Notes under the pieces: generated by a model
The model's database searches: none
What the model was told of the DNA's origin: nothing
The model's input: the letters and a program-made list of their open reading frames with translations, nothing else
Program-made: the position numbers and the translations under genes
Source: Fidelibacterota bacterium
GTDB lineage: Bacteria > Fidelibacterota > Marinisomatia > SCGC-AAA003-L08 > TS1B11
DNA: 64,000 nt
Reading direction: 5' to 3'
Assembly (NCBI GenBank): GCA_020354025.1
Contig: CP070638.1
Coordinates: 1,687,243 to 1,751,242, forward strand
Shown here: positions 38,078 to 46,067 of the stretch, one piece after another
Layout: every line of letters begins with the position of its first letter
How positions within the stretch are numbered: position 1 is the first letter of the stretch

Positions 38078-38545
38078 ATGACGACCACAATCAACCGCAG
38101 GGAGTTCATGAAGCTGACGGGAGCCACGGTGCTCTGCGCCTGTACCGGTGCTGTGGGGTTCGGTGGGTGTACTGCTATCTCCAGTGCACCACTGGCACCG
38201 GAAGGTAGTTATCACCGGGAGGAGGATTGGGGCATACTCTCGTTGGCCGAAGTGGAGGAACTCGAGGCAGTCGGGGGAGTTGTCAGGGTCCCCTTCGCTG
38301 ACGGTCCCGCGGCGGGCGTTCTCGTCGTACACTCCGGTGAGGATGCCTATCACGCATTTGCCAATCGTTGCACCCATAACGGGAAGGAACTGGACTACCG
38401 GCATGAGAAAGGGAGGGTGCAATGTGTCTCTGGTAAGTCGCATTTCGACCTCCAGGGCGATGTGATCAAAGGACCGGCCGAGGGTGCCCTGCGCAGCTAT
38501 CCTGTGCAGCTGGAAGGTGACCGACTGGTCATCCAGCTGGCATGA
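38078..38545 (+). CDS. Tat-exported Rieske-type [2Fe-2S] protein with altered ligand motif
   Basis: GGAGG precedes the ATG at 38078. The 155-residue protein begins with a twin-arginine signal (NRREFMKLTGA, residues 6-16) and may be lipidated or cut after a cysteine-rich hydrophobic region. The Rieske part has the first ligand pair C98-T-H100. The second box, normally C-x2-H, reads C116-V-S-G-K-S-H122, so the expected histidine at 119 is glycine and a histidine sits three residues later. The FDLQGDVIKGPAEGALRSYPV continuation is otherwise typical. The stop overlaps the next small gene (ATGA). Either the cluster is bound differently or the site is degenerate. Confidence 0.85.
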   Translation: MTTTINRREFMKLTGATVLCACTGAVGFGGCTAISSAPLAPEGSYHREEDWGILSLAEVEELEAVGGVVRVPFADGPAAGVLVVHSGEDAYHAFANRCTHNGKELDYRHEKGRVQCVSGKSHFDLQGDVIKGPAEGALRSYPVQLEGDRLVIQLA

Positions 38546-38655
38546 GATCAGTGGATTTCACTGTTGGCAGCCCGGTTCACTCGCTCCGGGAAGATCCGGC
38601 CCCGGTACCTGAAGTTGATTATGTCCATCCTGAAATTCAGATTGGTGACCTGTAA
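38542..38655 (+). CDS. 37-residue microprotein between Rieske and hydrolase genes
   Basis: This short frame starts in the ATGA overlap with the Rieske stop and ends in TAA overlapping the ATG of the next gene by one base. It therefore exactly bridges two real genes. The product is acidic and proline-rich, starting MRSVDFTVGSPVH and ending HPEIQIGDL, with no membrane segment and no cysteine. I do not recognise it. The two flawless overlaps are the main reason to believe it is translated. It may be a small partner of the Rieske protein or hydrolase, or merely a coupling device. Confidence 0.5.
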   Translation: MRSVDFTVGSPVHSLREDPAPVPEVDYVHPEIQIGDL

Positions 38656-39578
38656 TGAGTAGGCATTTCTTGTATTTACTATTCGTAATATTCTTCACTT
38701 CCACTCCGGCTTTGATGATGGAACCGACCGCAATCATTGATGGGCTCGCTGTGTATCGGGTAGGCGATGGGGAACCCATCTTCCTCATGCCCTATCCCCA
38801 TGCCTCGGTGTCAGCCTCGGCGGCGGAGGGCCCGCTGGCCGATATTCTCATTGAGACCGGCCGGTCAGTGATCACTTTCGACCCGCCGGGGGCCTTCCGT
38901 TCTACCCGGACACCGACAGTCAACCTTGACGAAATGCTGGCCTGCACCTCAGAGACGCTTGATCACTTCGGGATCGACGAACGGATAGATTTTATTGGCC
39001 ATAGCATGAGCAGCTTCTGTGCCTTGGCTTTCAATATTGAGCATCAGGAAAGGGTTAAACGACTGGTCCTGGTTGGCAGTACCTCCGGGTGGCCGGCGGT
39101 TAGAAAGTGGGGATTGCCCCGAAACTGGAAATGGTGGAAAGACTGGGAGTACTGGCAATGCATGTACCTGGGAACCAGGATCGTCCTGGGGTTGGGGAAT
39201 CTGGCAATTCATAAGAAACTGGACCATCTGGTCGCTAGCGCCTCCTATGTGGATCAGAAGTACGTTCATGAAATGAAGATCAGCAGGGAAGATCGACGCG
39301 AATCCCTGCCTGCCAGGAGCGTCTGGTTTGATCATCTCCGCAAGGGGAAAGTAGACTATAAGGGGAAACTTCACCTGCTGGACCTGCCGGTCCTGATCTG
39401 TGTCGGGAAATATGATCCGCAGACCCCCGTGGTGATGAACCGGGAACTCCACGATGGTATTAGAAACTCGGAGATCATCATCTTTGAACATAGCGGCCAT
39501 AATCCCTTCGTCGAGGAAAAAGAGCTCTTTACGGACGTCCTGAGGACCTTCCTGGAACGGGAACCTGCTGCTCGGTGA
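38655..39578 (+). CDS. Alpha/beta hydrolase
   Basis: The 307-residue protein has a hydrophobic N-terminus (FLYLLFVIFFTSTPAL) that acts as a signal or anchor. The nucleophile is S117 in GHSMSS, the acid residue is probably the aspartate in VGKYDPQTP, and the histidine is in HSGHNPF. The oxyanion segment near residue 75 reads TFDPPGAFRSTRTP. It belongs to the general fold family that includes esterases, lipases and epoxide or haloalkane hydrolases. It is the last gene in the TetR cluster. Substrate is unknown. Confidence 0.85.
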   Translation: MSRHFLYLLFVIFFTSTPALMMEPTAIIDGLAVYRVGDGEPIFLMPYPHASVSASAAEGPLADILIETGRSVITFDPPGAFRSTRTPTVNLDEMLACTSETLDHFGIDERIDFIGHSMSSFCALAFNIEHQERVKRLVLVGSTSGWPAVRKWGLPRNWKWWKDWEYWQCMYLGTRIVLGLGNLAIHKKLDHLVASASYVDQKYVHEMKISREDRRESLPARSVWFDHLRKGKVDYKGKLHLLDLPVLICVGKYDPQTPVVMNRELHDGIRNSEIIIFEHSGHNPFVEEKELFTDVLRTFLEREPAAR

Positions 39579-39627
39579 TGTCCTCGTCGTTGTACGAACG
39601 ATCCGATGGCGGGATAAGGATTTTCTG

Positions 39628-39663
39628 CACCTTTGTGATCCGGACATCCTAACTTCAAAGGTG
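39628..39663. repeat. Inverted repeat between hydrolase and lipoprotein genes
   Basis: CACCTTTG (39628-39635) and CAAAGGTG (39656-39663) form a perfect 8-base inverted repeat with a 20-base loop. GTGATCC also occurs twice, at the edge of each arm. No T-run follows, so it is more likely a regulatory or terminator-like hairpin of unknown use. Confidence 0.4.
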
Positions 39664-39817
39664 ATCCAAAGGATAGGGGCTGCTCACTCGCCATTGGGAT
39701 CGTGGAGGAATTCTGCGTGATCATGAGGGCTGAAGATTCGATAGATATCAAAGTATCATCAGCCTGACTACCCCCGATCAATCACCTGAATTATCAGATC
39801 ACAGAAAGGAATAATCA

Positions 39818-40567
39818 ATGAAGTCATTGCACTGGAAGTCTGTCTATCTGGTTCTTATGTTGAGCTTGTTCGTTCTTGCGGGCTGTGATACCAAGGATCC
39901 GACGGCGCCAGAGAGCCCACTCGATACGCCCTACTCCGTCGTCATCGATACGGCTGATTTCCTGGATTCCAATATCACTGGTAACGCCTGGTTTCCGATA
40001 TCGCCTGGCAGCACCTATGTCTTTGAGGGTGAGGATGAAGAGGGGCTTACGATTCGGGTTGAAGAGGAGCATCTCACGGACAGCAAGGTCATCATGGGAA
40101 TCACCTGCGTGATCGTGAATGCCAGAGAGTATGAGGATGGGAATCTGATCGAAGATACCTACGACTGGTATGCACAGGACAAAAGTGGCAACATGTGGTA
40201 TTTCGGTGAGGACTCCCGCGAAATGGAGAACGGACAGGTCGTGAGCACGGGCGGATCGTGGGAAGCGGGTGTCGATGGCGCCCTGCCGGGCGTCATTATG
40301 CTTGCCGATCCTATCGAGGGCCTGTGGTATCGCCAGGAGTACTACGAAGGGGAAGCCGAGGATGTAGCTCAGGTTCTGAGCTTGAGCGAAACGGTCACGG
40401 TGCCCTATGGAACTTTCACCAATTGCCTGCAGACGGCCGAGTGGAATCCATTAGAGCCGGGAATCGTAGAGCATAAGTTCTACGCCTCCGGTGTGGGACT
40501 GCTTAGAGCGGTAGCCGTCAAGGGTGAGTCCGGTTTCGAGAACCTGGTTGAGATCACCGCTGACTAA
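39818..40567 (+). CDS. Lipoprotein of unknown function
   Basis: The 249-residue protein has a signal peptide ending in the lipobox LAGC (LMLSLFVLAGC, cysteine near residue 23). The mature protein is acidic with beta-rich repeats such as YVFEGEDEEGLTIRVEEEHL, DWYAQDKSGNMWYFGED and GTFTNCLQTAEWNP. The order AWFPISPGSTYVFEG ... DWYAQDKSGNMWYFGE ... HKFYASGVGLLR is one I associate with unnamed exported proteins of FCB-group genomes. A nearby AAAGGA precedes the ATG. It stands alone and its function is not predicted. Confidence 0.7.
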   Translation: MKSLHWKSVYLVLMLSLFVLAGCDTKDPTAPESPLDTPYSVVIDTADFLDSNITGNAWFPISPGSTYVFEGEDEEGLTIRVEEEHLTDSKVIMGITCVIVNAREYEDGNLIEDTYDWYAQDKSGNMWYFGEDSREMENGQVVSTGGSWEAGVDGALPGVIMLADPIEGLWYRQEYYEGEAEDVAQVLSLSETVTVPYGTFTNCLQTAEWNPLEPGIVEHKFYASGVGLLRAVAVKGESGFENLVEITAD

Positions 40568-40919
40568 GCTTGATCTATGTGATGTTATTCGAGGCGCGGT
40601 ATTGGGTATCATGGTGGTCCGAGGACCTAATCAGTCACTGTGCTTGGATGACCTTACCTTGGAAACTGAACCAAGTTTAAACTAGGATTTTCAGCACCGC
40701 TTAATTTCATCAAAGTACCTCCCAGAAGCCTGCCCTATCGGTATCGCTGCGAGGACCCCCGGCCCCGTGCCGGGGGCTTTTCTTTCCCTGGACTGAGGAT
40801 TATTACGTTGAGGATCATGTGGGGATGCACAATCAAAGATTAGCCCTAATGCTCTTCCGGGATCAGCCGATAAGGAGTCAAAGTCACCGACTGTTTTATT
40901 ACTAAAATAAGGAGAAGCC
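40568..40919. other. Intergenic region with terminator
   Basis: This 352-bp gap holds the terminator annotated at 40756-40785. The remainder shows no clear promoter or repeat. The next gene has AAGGAGAAGCC before its ATG. Confidence 0.5.
40756..40785 (+). terminator. Intrinsic terminator
   Basis: CCCCCGGC (40756-40763) pairs perfectly with GCCGGGGG (40769-40776) around CCCGT, then CTTTTCTTT follows. This is a strong plus-strand rho-independent terminator, 190 bases after the lipoprotein stop. The long gap could hold a 3' untranslated region or small RNA. Confidence 0.85.
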
Positions 40920-41486
40920 ATGGCGATTCAGTTTCGCCCCGACGTGGTATCTGCTATGCCTCAGCAGGATGCCTTGACCAAGAAAACAAAATCACCTCAG
41001 AACAACAGCCCTGACGAAAAAGTCGACACTACCGTAACCGTCCAGTATACCAGGACGGAAGTCTATAACCTCCACGGCAAATTGCAGATGTCAGAAGACG
41101 ACTCGGGTTCCCTTCTGGATTCATATCTGGAGACTAAGAAGGTAATTAGGGAGCAGTTGGCATTACTCTCCGGTTCGGACGCTTCCGGCGCGCCTGAGGT
41201 GGACGAGGGAGAAGCCGCAGCCGTTGACGGGATACCCGAATATTGGAACAAGGAAAATACTGCCCGCAGGATATTCTCTATCGCCATGATGGGGTACACC
41301 GAGGGCATGGACCGGGAGGAATTCGCGAATAAGGCCATTGAGATGGTCAAGCAGGCCTACAGCGACGTAGGCGCCACGTTGGGCTTTGAGTTTCCACAAC
41401 TTGTAACGGACACGAGGCAGGCGGTCCTGGGCGCACTGGAGCAGTTCAAGGGCGGCGCCGCCCTGAGCGAGATATCCTTTCAGTAG
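40920..41486 (+). CDS. Hypothetical protein, DUF5610-like
   Basis: The 188-residue protein is hydrophilic, with a low-complexity N-terminus rich in Lys, Ser and Pro and no signal peptide. The central segment PEYWNKENTARRIFSIAMMGY resembles the DUF5610 pattern (W-N-x-E-x-T-A-x-R-I). DREEFANKAIEMVKQAYSDVG and QLVTDTRQAVLGALEQFKGG follow, giving helical repeats. The N-terminal half (DTTVTVQYTRTEVYNLHGKL) also fits proteins found near flagellar or surface genes, but no such genes are here. AAGGAG is 7 bases before the ATG. Function unknown. Confidence 0.65.
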   Translation: MAIQFRPDVVSAMPQQDALTKKTKSPQNNSPDEKVDTTVTVQYTRTEVYNLHGKLQMSEDDSGSLLDSYLETKKVIREQLALLSGSDASGAPEVDEGEAAAVDGIPEYWNKENTARRIFSIAMMGYTEGMDREEFANKAIEMVKQAYSDVGATLGFEFPQLVTDTRQAVLGALEQFKGGAALSEISFQ

Positions 41487-41551
41487 GTATCAGCTGCTCT
41501 TATAGCTCCAGGCCGCGTGCGGTTTGGCTTACCGCCCCTCTCCGCCTTGTC

Positions 41552-42871
41552 TCAAACGAAGGACTTTAGCGCGTCGGCCAGCGTGGGTGCGCCCACCTCC
41601 TCCAGCTGGTAGGTCACCCGGGTGGAGGGCTTGGCCATATTGATCACCCGCCGCAGGTCAATGGGTGTGGCGATGATAACGGCCTCGGCGTCTGAGCCGT
41701 TGATGGTTGCCTCCAGGTCTTTCACCTGGGCCTCGCCGTAGCCCATGGCCGGCAACAGCAGGCCTGTTTCCGGGTAGGCCTGGAAGGTCTCTGCGATACT
41801 ACCCCTCGCGAAAGGCCGGGGATCAATCATCTCCTTGGCACCGTACTTCTCGGCGGCCAGCACTCCGGCCCCGAATTTCATCCCGCCGTGAGTCAGCGTA
41901 GGACCGTCCTCCACCACCAGCACCCGGCGGCCGGCGATAACGGATGCGTCTTCCACCGTAATCGGCGAAGCTGCCTCCACCACCATTGCTGTGGGATTGG
42001 CCTCTCTTATGTTGGCCCGGACCCGCTCGATGCCCTCCTGAGGAGCGGTGTCCACCTTGTTGATCACCACTACGTCGGCCATCCGCAGGTTGACCTCCCC
42101 CGGATAGTAGGCCAGCTCGTGGCCGGGCCGGTGAGGGTCCACCACGGTGATCGTGAAATCGGGCTTGAAAAACGACGTGTCGTTATTCCCCCCATCCCAT
42201 AGGATGACCCCGGCTTCCTGCTCAGCCTGCTCCAGGATAGCCTGGTAGTCCACACCGGCGTAGACGACTGTGCCTGCGTTGATGTGGGGTTCGTACTCCT
42301 CCATCTCCTCGATGGTACACTCGTGCCGGGCCAGGTCCTCCAGGACCGCGAACCGCTGGACCCGCTGCCTGGCGAGGTTGCCATACGGCATGGGATGCCG
42401 GACAACCACCAATTCTTTGTCCAAATCCTTCAGTACCTGAGCTACACACCGGGTGGTCTGGCTCTTCCCGCAGCCGGTGCGCACGGCTCCCACGGCAATC
42501 ACCGGCCTGGAGGAGCTGAGCATGGTATCCCTGGCCCCCGGGAGAAGGAAAGCGGCCCCGGCCGCAATCACCCTGGCGCCCCAGCCCATCACGTACTCAT
42601 AGGAAACGTCCGAATAGGAAAAGATAACTTCGTCTACCTGCTGGTCGGCTATGAGGCTTTCCAGCTCACTTTCGGGCAGGATGGGAATGCCCTGAGGATA
42701 CAGCTTACCGGCCAATTCCGCCGGGTAACTGCGGTCATCTATGTTTGGTATCTGGGCGGCCGTGAAGGCGACAACTTCAACCTGTTCGTCATTCCTATAC
42801 AGGGTATTGAAGTTATGGAAGTCGCGGCCGGCGGCTCCCATGATCACGATGCGGGTCTTGTCTTTATCCAT
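41552..42871 (-). CDS. Cyclic 2,3-diphosphoglycerate synthetase-like GTPase
   Basis: This 439-residue protein matches the COG2403 family of predicted GTPases, which includes cyclic 2,3-diphosphoglycerate synthetase of thermophilic archaea. Landmarks are IVIMGAAGRDFHNFN at the N-terminus, the P-loop-like segment GAVRTGCGKSQTTR at 128-141, VVRHPMPYGNL, ILWDGGNNDTSF, VVDPHRPGHELAYYPGE, and DVVVINKVDTAP (G4-like NKxD). The family's product is a thermoprotective solute in hot archaea; in bacteria the role is unsettled. It is followed on the same strand by none and preceded by pruA, with 74 bases between. Confidence 0.85.
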   Translation of the reverse strand: MDKDKTRIVIMGAAGRDFHNFNTLYRNDEQVEVVAFTAAQIPNIDDRSYPAELAGKLYPQGIPILPESELESLIADQQVDEVIFSYSDVSYEYVMGWGARVIAAGAAFLLPGARDTMLSSSRPVIAVGAVRTGCGKSQTTRCVAQVLKDLDKELVVVRHPMPYGNLARQRVQRFAVLEDLARHECTIEEMEEYEPHINAGTVVYAGVDYQAILEQAEQEAGVILWDGGNNDTSFFKPDFTITVVDPHRPGHELAYYPGEVNLRMADVVVINKVDTAPQEGIERVRANIREANPTAMVVEAASPITVEDASVIAGRRVLVVEDGPTLTHGGMKFGAGVLAAEKYGAKEMIDPRPFARGSIAETFQAYPETGLLLPAMGYGEAQVKDLEATINGSDAEAVIIATPIDLRRVINMAKPSTRVTYQLEEVGAPTLADALKSFV

Positions 42872-42945
42872 AAAAACCTTAACTACTCAATTATTACGTA
42901 GGTGATATGAGCGATGAGGACCGGTAGCTGCGCGACGGATTGGTC

Positions 42946-44490
42946 CTACACCTTCCGCGAGACCGACTTCGCTTGGAGGAACAGCCCCAGGTAGTCCGGT
43001 CCACCGGCCTTGGAGTCGGTGCCCGACATGTTGAAACCGCCGAAGGGATGCACACCCACCATCGCGCCGGTGCACTTGTGGTTGAAATACAGGTTACCCA
43101 CGTGGAAGACCTCACGGGCTCGGGCCAGGTGACCCTCGTTCCGGCTGTAAACCGCCCCGGTAAGACCATAGATGGTATTGTTGGCAACGGCCAGGGCCTC
43201 GTCAAAGTCCCGGACTTTCATAACCGTCAGCAGGGGACCGAAGATCTCCTCCTGGGCCAGCCGGCCGTCGGGGCTGGCTTCGGCGAAAATGGTGGGCTCG
43301 ATGAAATAGCCTGGTATGTCGATCCGGGTGCCGCCGGTTAAGAGACGTCCCTCGCCGTGCCCCAGTTCCACGTAAGACATGATCTTGTCCAGGGCGGCCT
43401 GGTTGATAACCGGACCCATGTAGTTGGTACGGTCTTCCGGTGGCCCCACTTTGAGTGCTTCCGTCCCGGATACCACCCTCTCCATCAACGGCTCGTAGAT
43501 CCGCTCGTGGACGATGAGGCGGGAGCAGGCCGAGCACTTCTGCCCCTGGTAGCCGAACGCCGAAATGATGATTCCCTCCGTCGCCGCGTCCAGATCGGCG
43601 TCCTCGTCGATGATGATGGCATCCTTCCCACCCATCTCGGCCACCACCCGCTTGATCCAGACCTGCCCCGGTGCCAATCGGGCGGCCCGTTCGTTGATCC
43701 CCAGGCCCACCTCCATGCTGCCGGTAAAGGCGATAAATCGTACTTGGGGATGCTCCACAATGAAGTCCCCGATTTCCCCGCCGCTGCCGGTGAGGTAGGT
43801 AAGAACACCCTCGGGTAAGCCAGCTTCAATCATAACCTCGAATAGTAGCTGTCCCGTAAGCGGTGTATCGCTGGCCGGCTTCAGGATTACGGTATTGCCT
43901 GTCACTATGGCGGCGGAGGTCATACCCGTGAGGATGGCAAGCGGAAAGTTCCAGGGCGGAATAACGGCACCCACACCCAGCGGTATATAGAACAGCTCCG
44001 GCTCTTCACCTTCAAACGGGACCACCGGCTGCTTTTCAGCATAGCGCAAGGCCTCGCGGGCATAGAACTCCAGAAAGTCCACCGCCTCGGCCAGCTCGGC
44101 GTCGGCTTCGATCCAGTTCTTGCCGGCTTCCAGCACTGTTGTCGCCACAGCCTCATCCCGCCGCCGCCGCAGGACCTCGGCCGCCCGCAAAAGGATAGCC
44201 GACCGCTCCTCGGCAGAAGTAACCTTCCAGGACTCGAACGTCTCCCTCGCCAGGTTTATGGCCTCCTCAGCCTGTTCCTGCGTCGCTTTCTGGAACACAG
44301 CCAGGGTCCGGGAAGGGGCCGATGGGTCGAAGGTCTTGAGTTTGCGAGTGTTGGTATACGTCTGTCTACCGATAACCAGGGGATATTCACGACCGGCTTC
44401 GCGCTTTATACCGCCAATGGCAGTCTCTACTCCCCGGACATCTTTGTCCCCGTCAAATTGTCGTATTGGAAGATTCTTGAACGGGATCAA
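42946..44490 (-). CDS. pruA: L-glutamate gamma-semialdehyde dehydrogenase (1-pyrroline-5-carboxylate dehydrogenase)
   Basis: The enzyme oxidises glutamate semialdehyde to glutamate with NAD+, in proline degradation. It has 514 residues, the length of the stand-alone RocA/PruA type. The N-terminus RQTYTNTRKLKTFDPSAPS is typical. Other landmarks are the NAD-binding WNFPLAILTGMT, FTGSMEVGLGINERAA, the catalytic Glu region EMGGKDAIIIDEDAD, and the nucleophile in GYQGQKCSACSRLIV, ending in CTGAMVGVHPFGGFNMSGTDSKAGG. No proline dehydrogenase gene is adjacent. It lies upstream of the GTPase on the same strand. Confidence 0.95.
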   Translation of the reverse strand: MIPFKNLPIRQFDGDKDVRGVETAIGGIKREAGREYPLVIGRQTYTNTRKLKTFDPSAPSRTLAVFQKATQEQAEEAINLARETFESWKVTSAEERSAILLRAAEVLRRRRDEAVATTVLEAGKNWIEADAELAEAVDFLEFYAREALRYAEKQPVVPFEGEEPELFYIPLGVGAVIPPWNFPLAILTGMTSAAIVTGNTVILKPASDTPLTGQLLFEVMIEAGLPEGVLTYLTGSGGEIGDFIVEHPQVRFIAFTGSMEVGLGINERAARLAPGQVWIKRVVAEMGGKDAIIIDEDADLDAATEGIIISAFGYQGQKCSACSRLIVHERIYEPLMERVVSGTEALKVGPPEDRTNYMGPVINQAALDKIMSYVELGHGEGRLLTGGTRIDIPGYFIEPTIFAEASPDGRLAQEEIFGPLLTVMKVRDFDEALAVANNTIYGLTGAVYSRNEGHLARAREVFHVGNLYFNHKCTGAMVGVHPFGGFNMSGTDSKAGGPDYLGLFLQAKSVSRKV

Positions 44491-44708
44491 AAGGACATCT
44501 CTTGTGATGTTCTATGGCATCGTAGAGTATATAAGGTGTAAGAAGCGTTAAAATTTAGAGACCGCTGTCGGTTTCTGACAAGGTAAATAGGGCGGCCGAA
44601 GCGCGATCACTTCCCGTTACGCTCTATTGCTCCCGGGAAATATCAGCGGACCCGATTTTATTCCAATAGCAAAACCTCCTACTTTTGGAGAAATTCGGGA
44701 TAATAATA

Positions 44709-45947
44709 GTGCGGTCTATTTTTCTACAGCGTAACCTCTTGTTCCTCTGGGTGGGACACGTCATTTCCCACGCCGGGGATTCCATCTATCAGCTGGCCTT
44801 GCCCTGGCTGGTCCTGGAGCTTACCGGCTCCAAGACCACCACCTCCCTGGTAGCTCTCAGTGCCTATTTGCCCGCAGTAATTTTTAGTCTGATGGCGGGC
44901 GTGGTGGCGGATCGGTTCAACCGCCGGGGTGTTATGATGTTCTCCGACGCGGCCCGGATGGTGGTGATGCTGGCTCTGGTGGGATTTCTGCTGGTCGGGG
45001 GGACATCACCCGTTGTCGTCGGTCTGATCGCTTTCGTGGTGGCCAGTTTTGCCACCCTGTTCTACCCCGCCCGCGACGCCTTGGTACCCGACTTGGTGCC
45101 CCCGGAAGCCCTCACGTCTGCCAATGCATTCATCTCTACCTCCGGCCAGTTCGCCCATCTGGCGGGACCCCTGCTGGCCGGCCTGCTGGTAGCCGTGGTG
45201 GGTCTGACCCATCTCTTCACCATCGACGCCCTGTCGTTCGCCGCCAGTCTTGTCTGTCTGGCTCTGATAAGTATCCGGAGAACCTTAGGGCACCAGCCGG
45301 AAAGTCACGCCCACGGCCACCTGTCCGACTTGATCGAAGGACTGCGATATGTCTGGCGCAAGCGCTCCCTCGGGCTGCTTATCCTGTTGACGGCCCTCAA
45401 CAACCTCTTTATCATGGGCCCGGCCATCATCGGCACTCCCATTTTCGTGCGGGAGGTGCTCGTACTCGACTTCAGAGCCTTCGCTATCATCGAGGCCTTT
45501 ATGGCTGGCGGGATGCTCATCGGATCGTTCCTGGTGTGGCGCTTCGGCTCACCCCTTAATCCGGCCTTGGTGTTATTCGCCGGCATGATCATGGACGGCC
45601 TGACATACAGCCTACTGTTCATCACCGGGACCTATGCCCAGACCAAGGTCCTGCTGCTCATTCACGGCCTCGGCATTCCCATGATCACCATCTCCCGGAC
45701 CACTCTGATACAGACCGTGGTCCCTTACCGTTTCCGCGGCCGTGTATTCTCCATGGTGAATCTGTCGGTTATCGGCCTTACCGCCGTGTCGGCGGCGCTG
45801 ATAGGCCCCCTGGCGGAGGTCATACCGATAGCGACCGTCTTCCTGGGCATCGGGCTGGCAGCCGCCGTGTGCGGCATCGTCGGCCTCAGCCACCGGGGCA
45901 TGATGCGGCTGGTACCCGATAAGCAAGGCCGGGCGAATGGCGAATGA
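44709..45947 (+). CDS. MFS transporter (EntS/multidrug-like)
   Basis: The protein has about 412 residues with twelve predicted membrane helices. It starts RSIFLQRNLLFLWVGHVISHAGDSIYQLALPW, typical of the MFS_3 (enterobactin exporter) group. The loop between helices 2 and 3 contains GVVADRFNRRGVMM, the standard MFS motif A. PARDALVPDLVPPEALTSANA is also typical. The GTG at 44709 is preferred; a TTG at 44685 adds eight residues. Substrate is unknown. It is divergent from pruA and not obviously in an operon. Confidence 0.85.
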   Translation: MRSIFLQRNLLFLWVGHVISHAGDSIYQLALPWLVLELTGSKTTTSLVALSAYLPAVIFSLMAGVVADRFNRRGVMMFSDAARMVVMLALVGFLLVGGTSPVVVGLIAFVVASFATLFYPARDALVPDLVPPEALTSANAFISTSGQFAHLAGPLLAGLLVAVVGLTHLFTIDALSFAASLVCLALISIRRTLGHQPESHAHGHLSDLIEGLRYVWRKRSLGLLILLTALNNLFIMGPAIIGTPIFVREVLVLDFRAFAIIEAFMAGGMLIGSFLVWRFGSPLNPALVLFAGMIMDGLTYSLLFITGTYAQTKVLLLIHGLGIPMITISRTTLIQTVVPYRFRGRVFSMVNLSVIGLTAVSAALIGPLAEVIPIATVFLGIGLAAAVCGIVGLSHRGMMRLVPDKQGRANGE

Positions 45948-46067
45948 TCCGCGGTTACCGTTACTCTTCGTCATCGGAAGGAAATGCTTGGATAATATCA
46001 ACATATTTTTTAATGTTTAACACCGCCGTTGTCAATGGTCCCGGACACTCAAGAAAGGATCCGAGCC

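Noticed and set aside
38401-38460. A frameshift to explain the altered Rieske second box
   Set aside because: The reading frame and similarity continue normally on both sides (VQC before, FDLQG after), so a substitution fits better than an indel.
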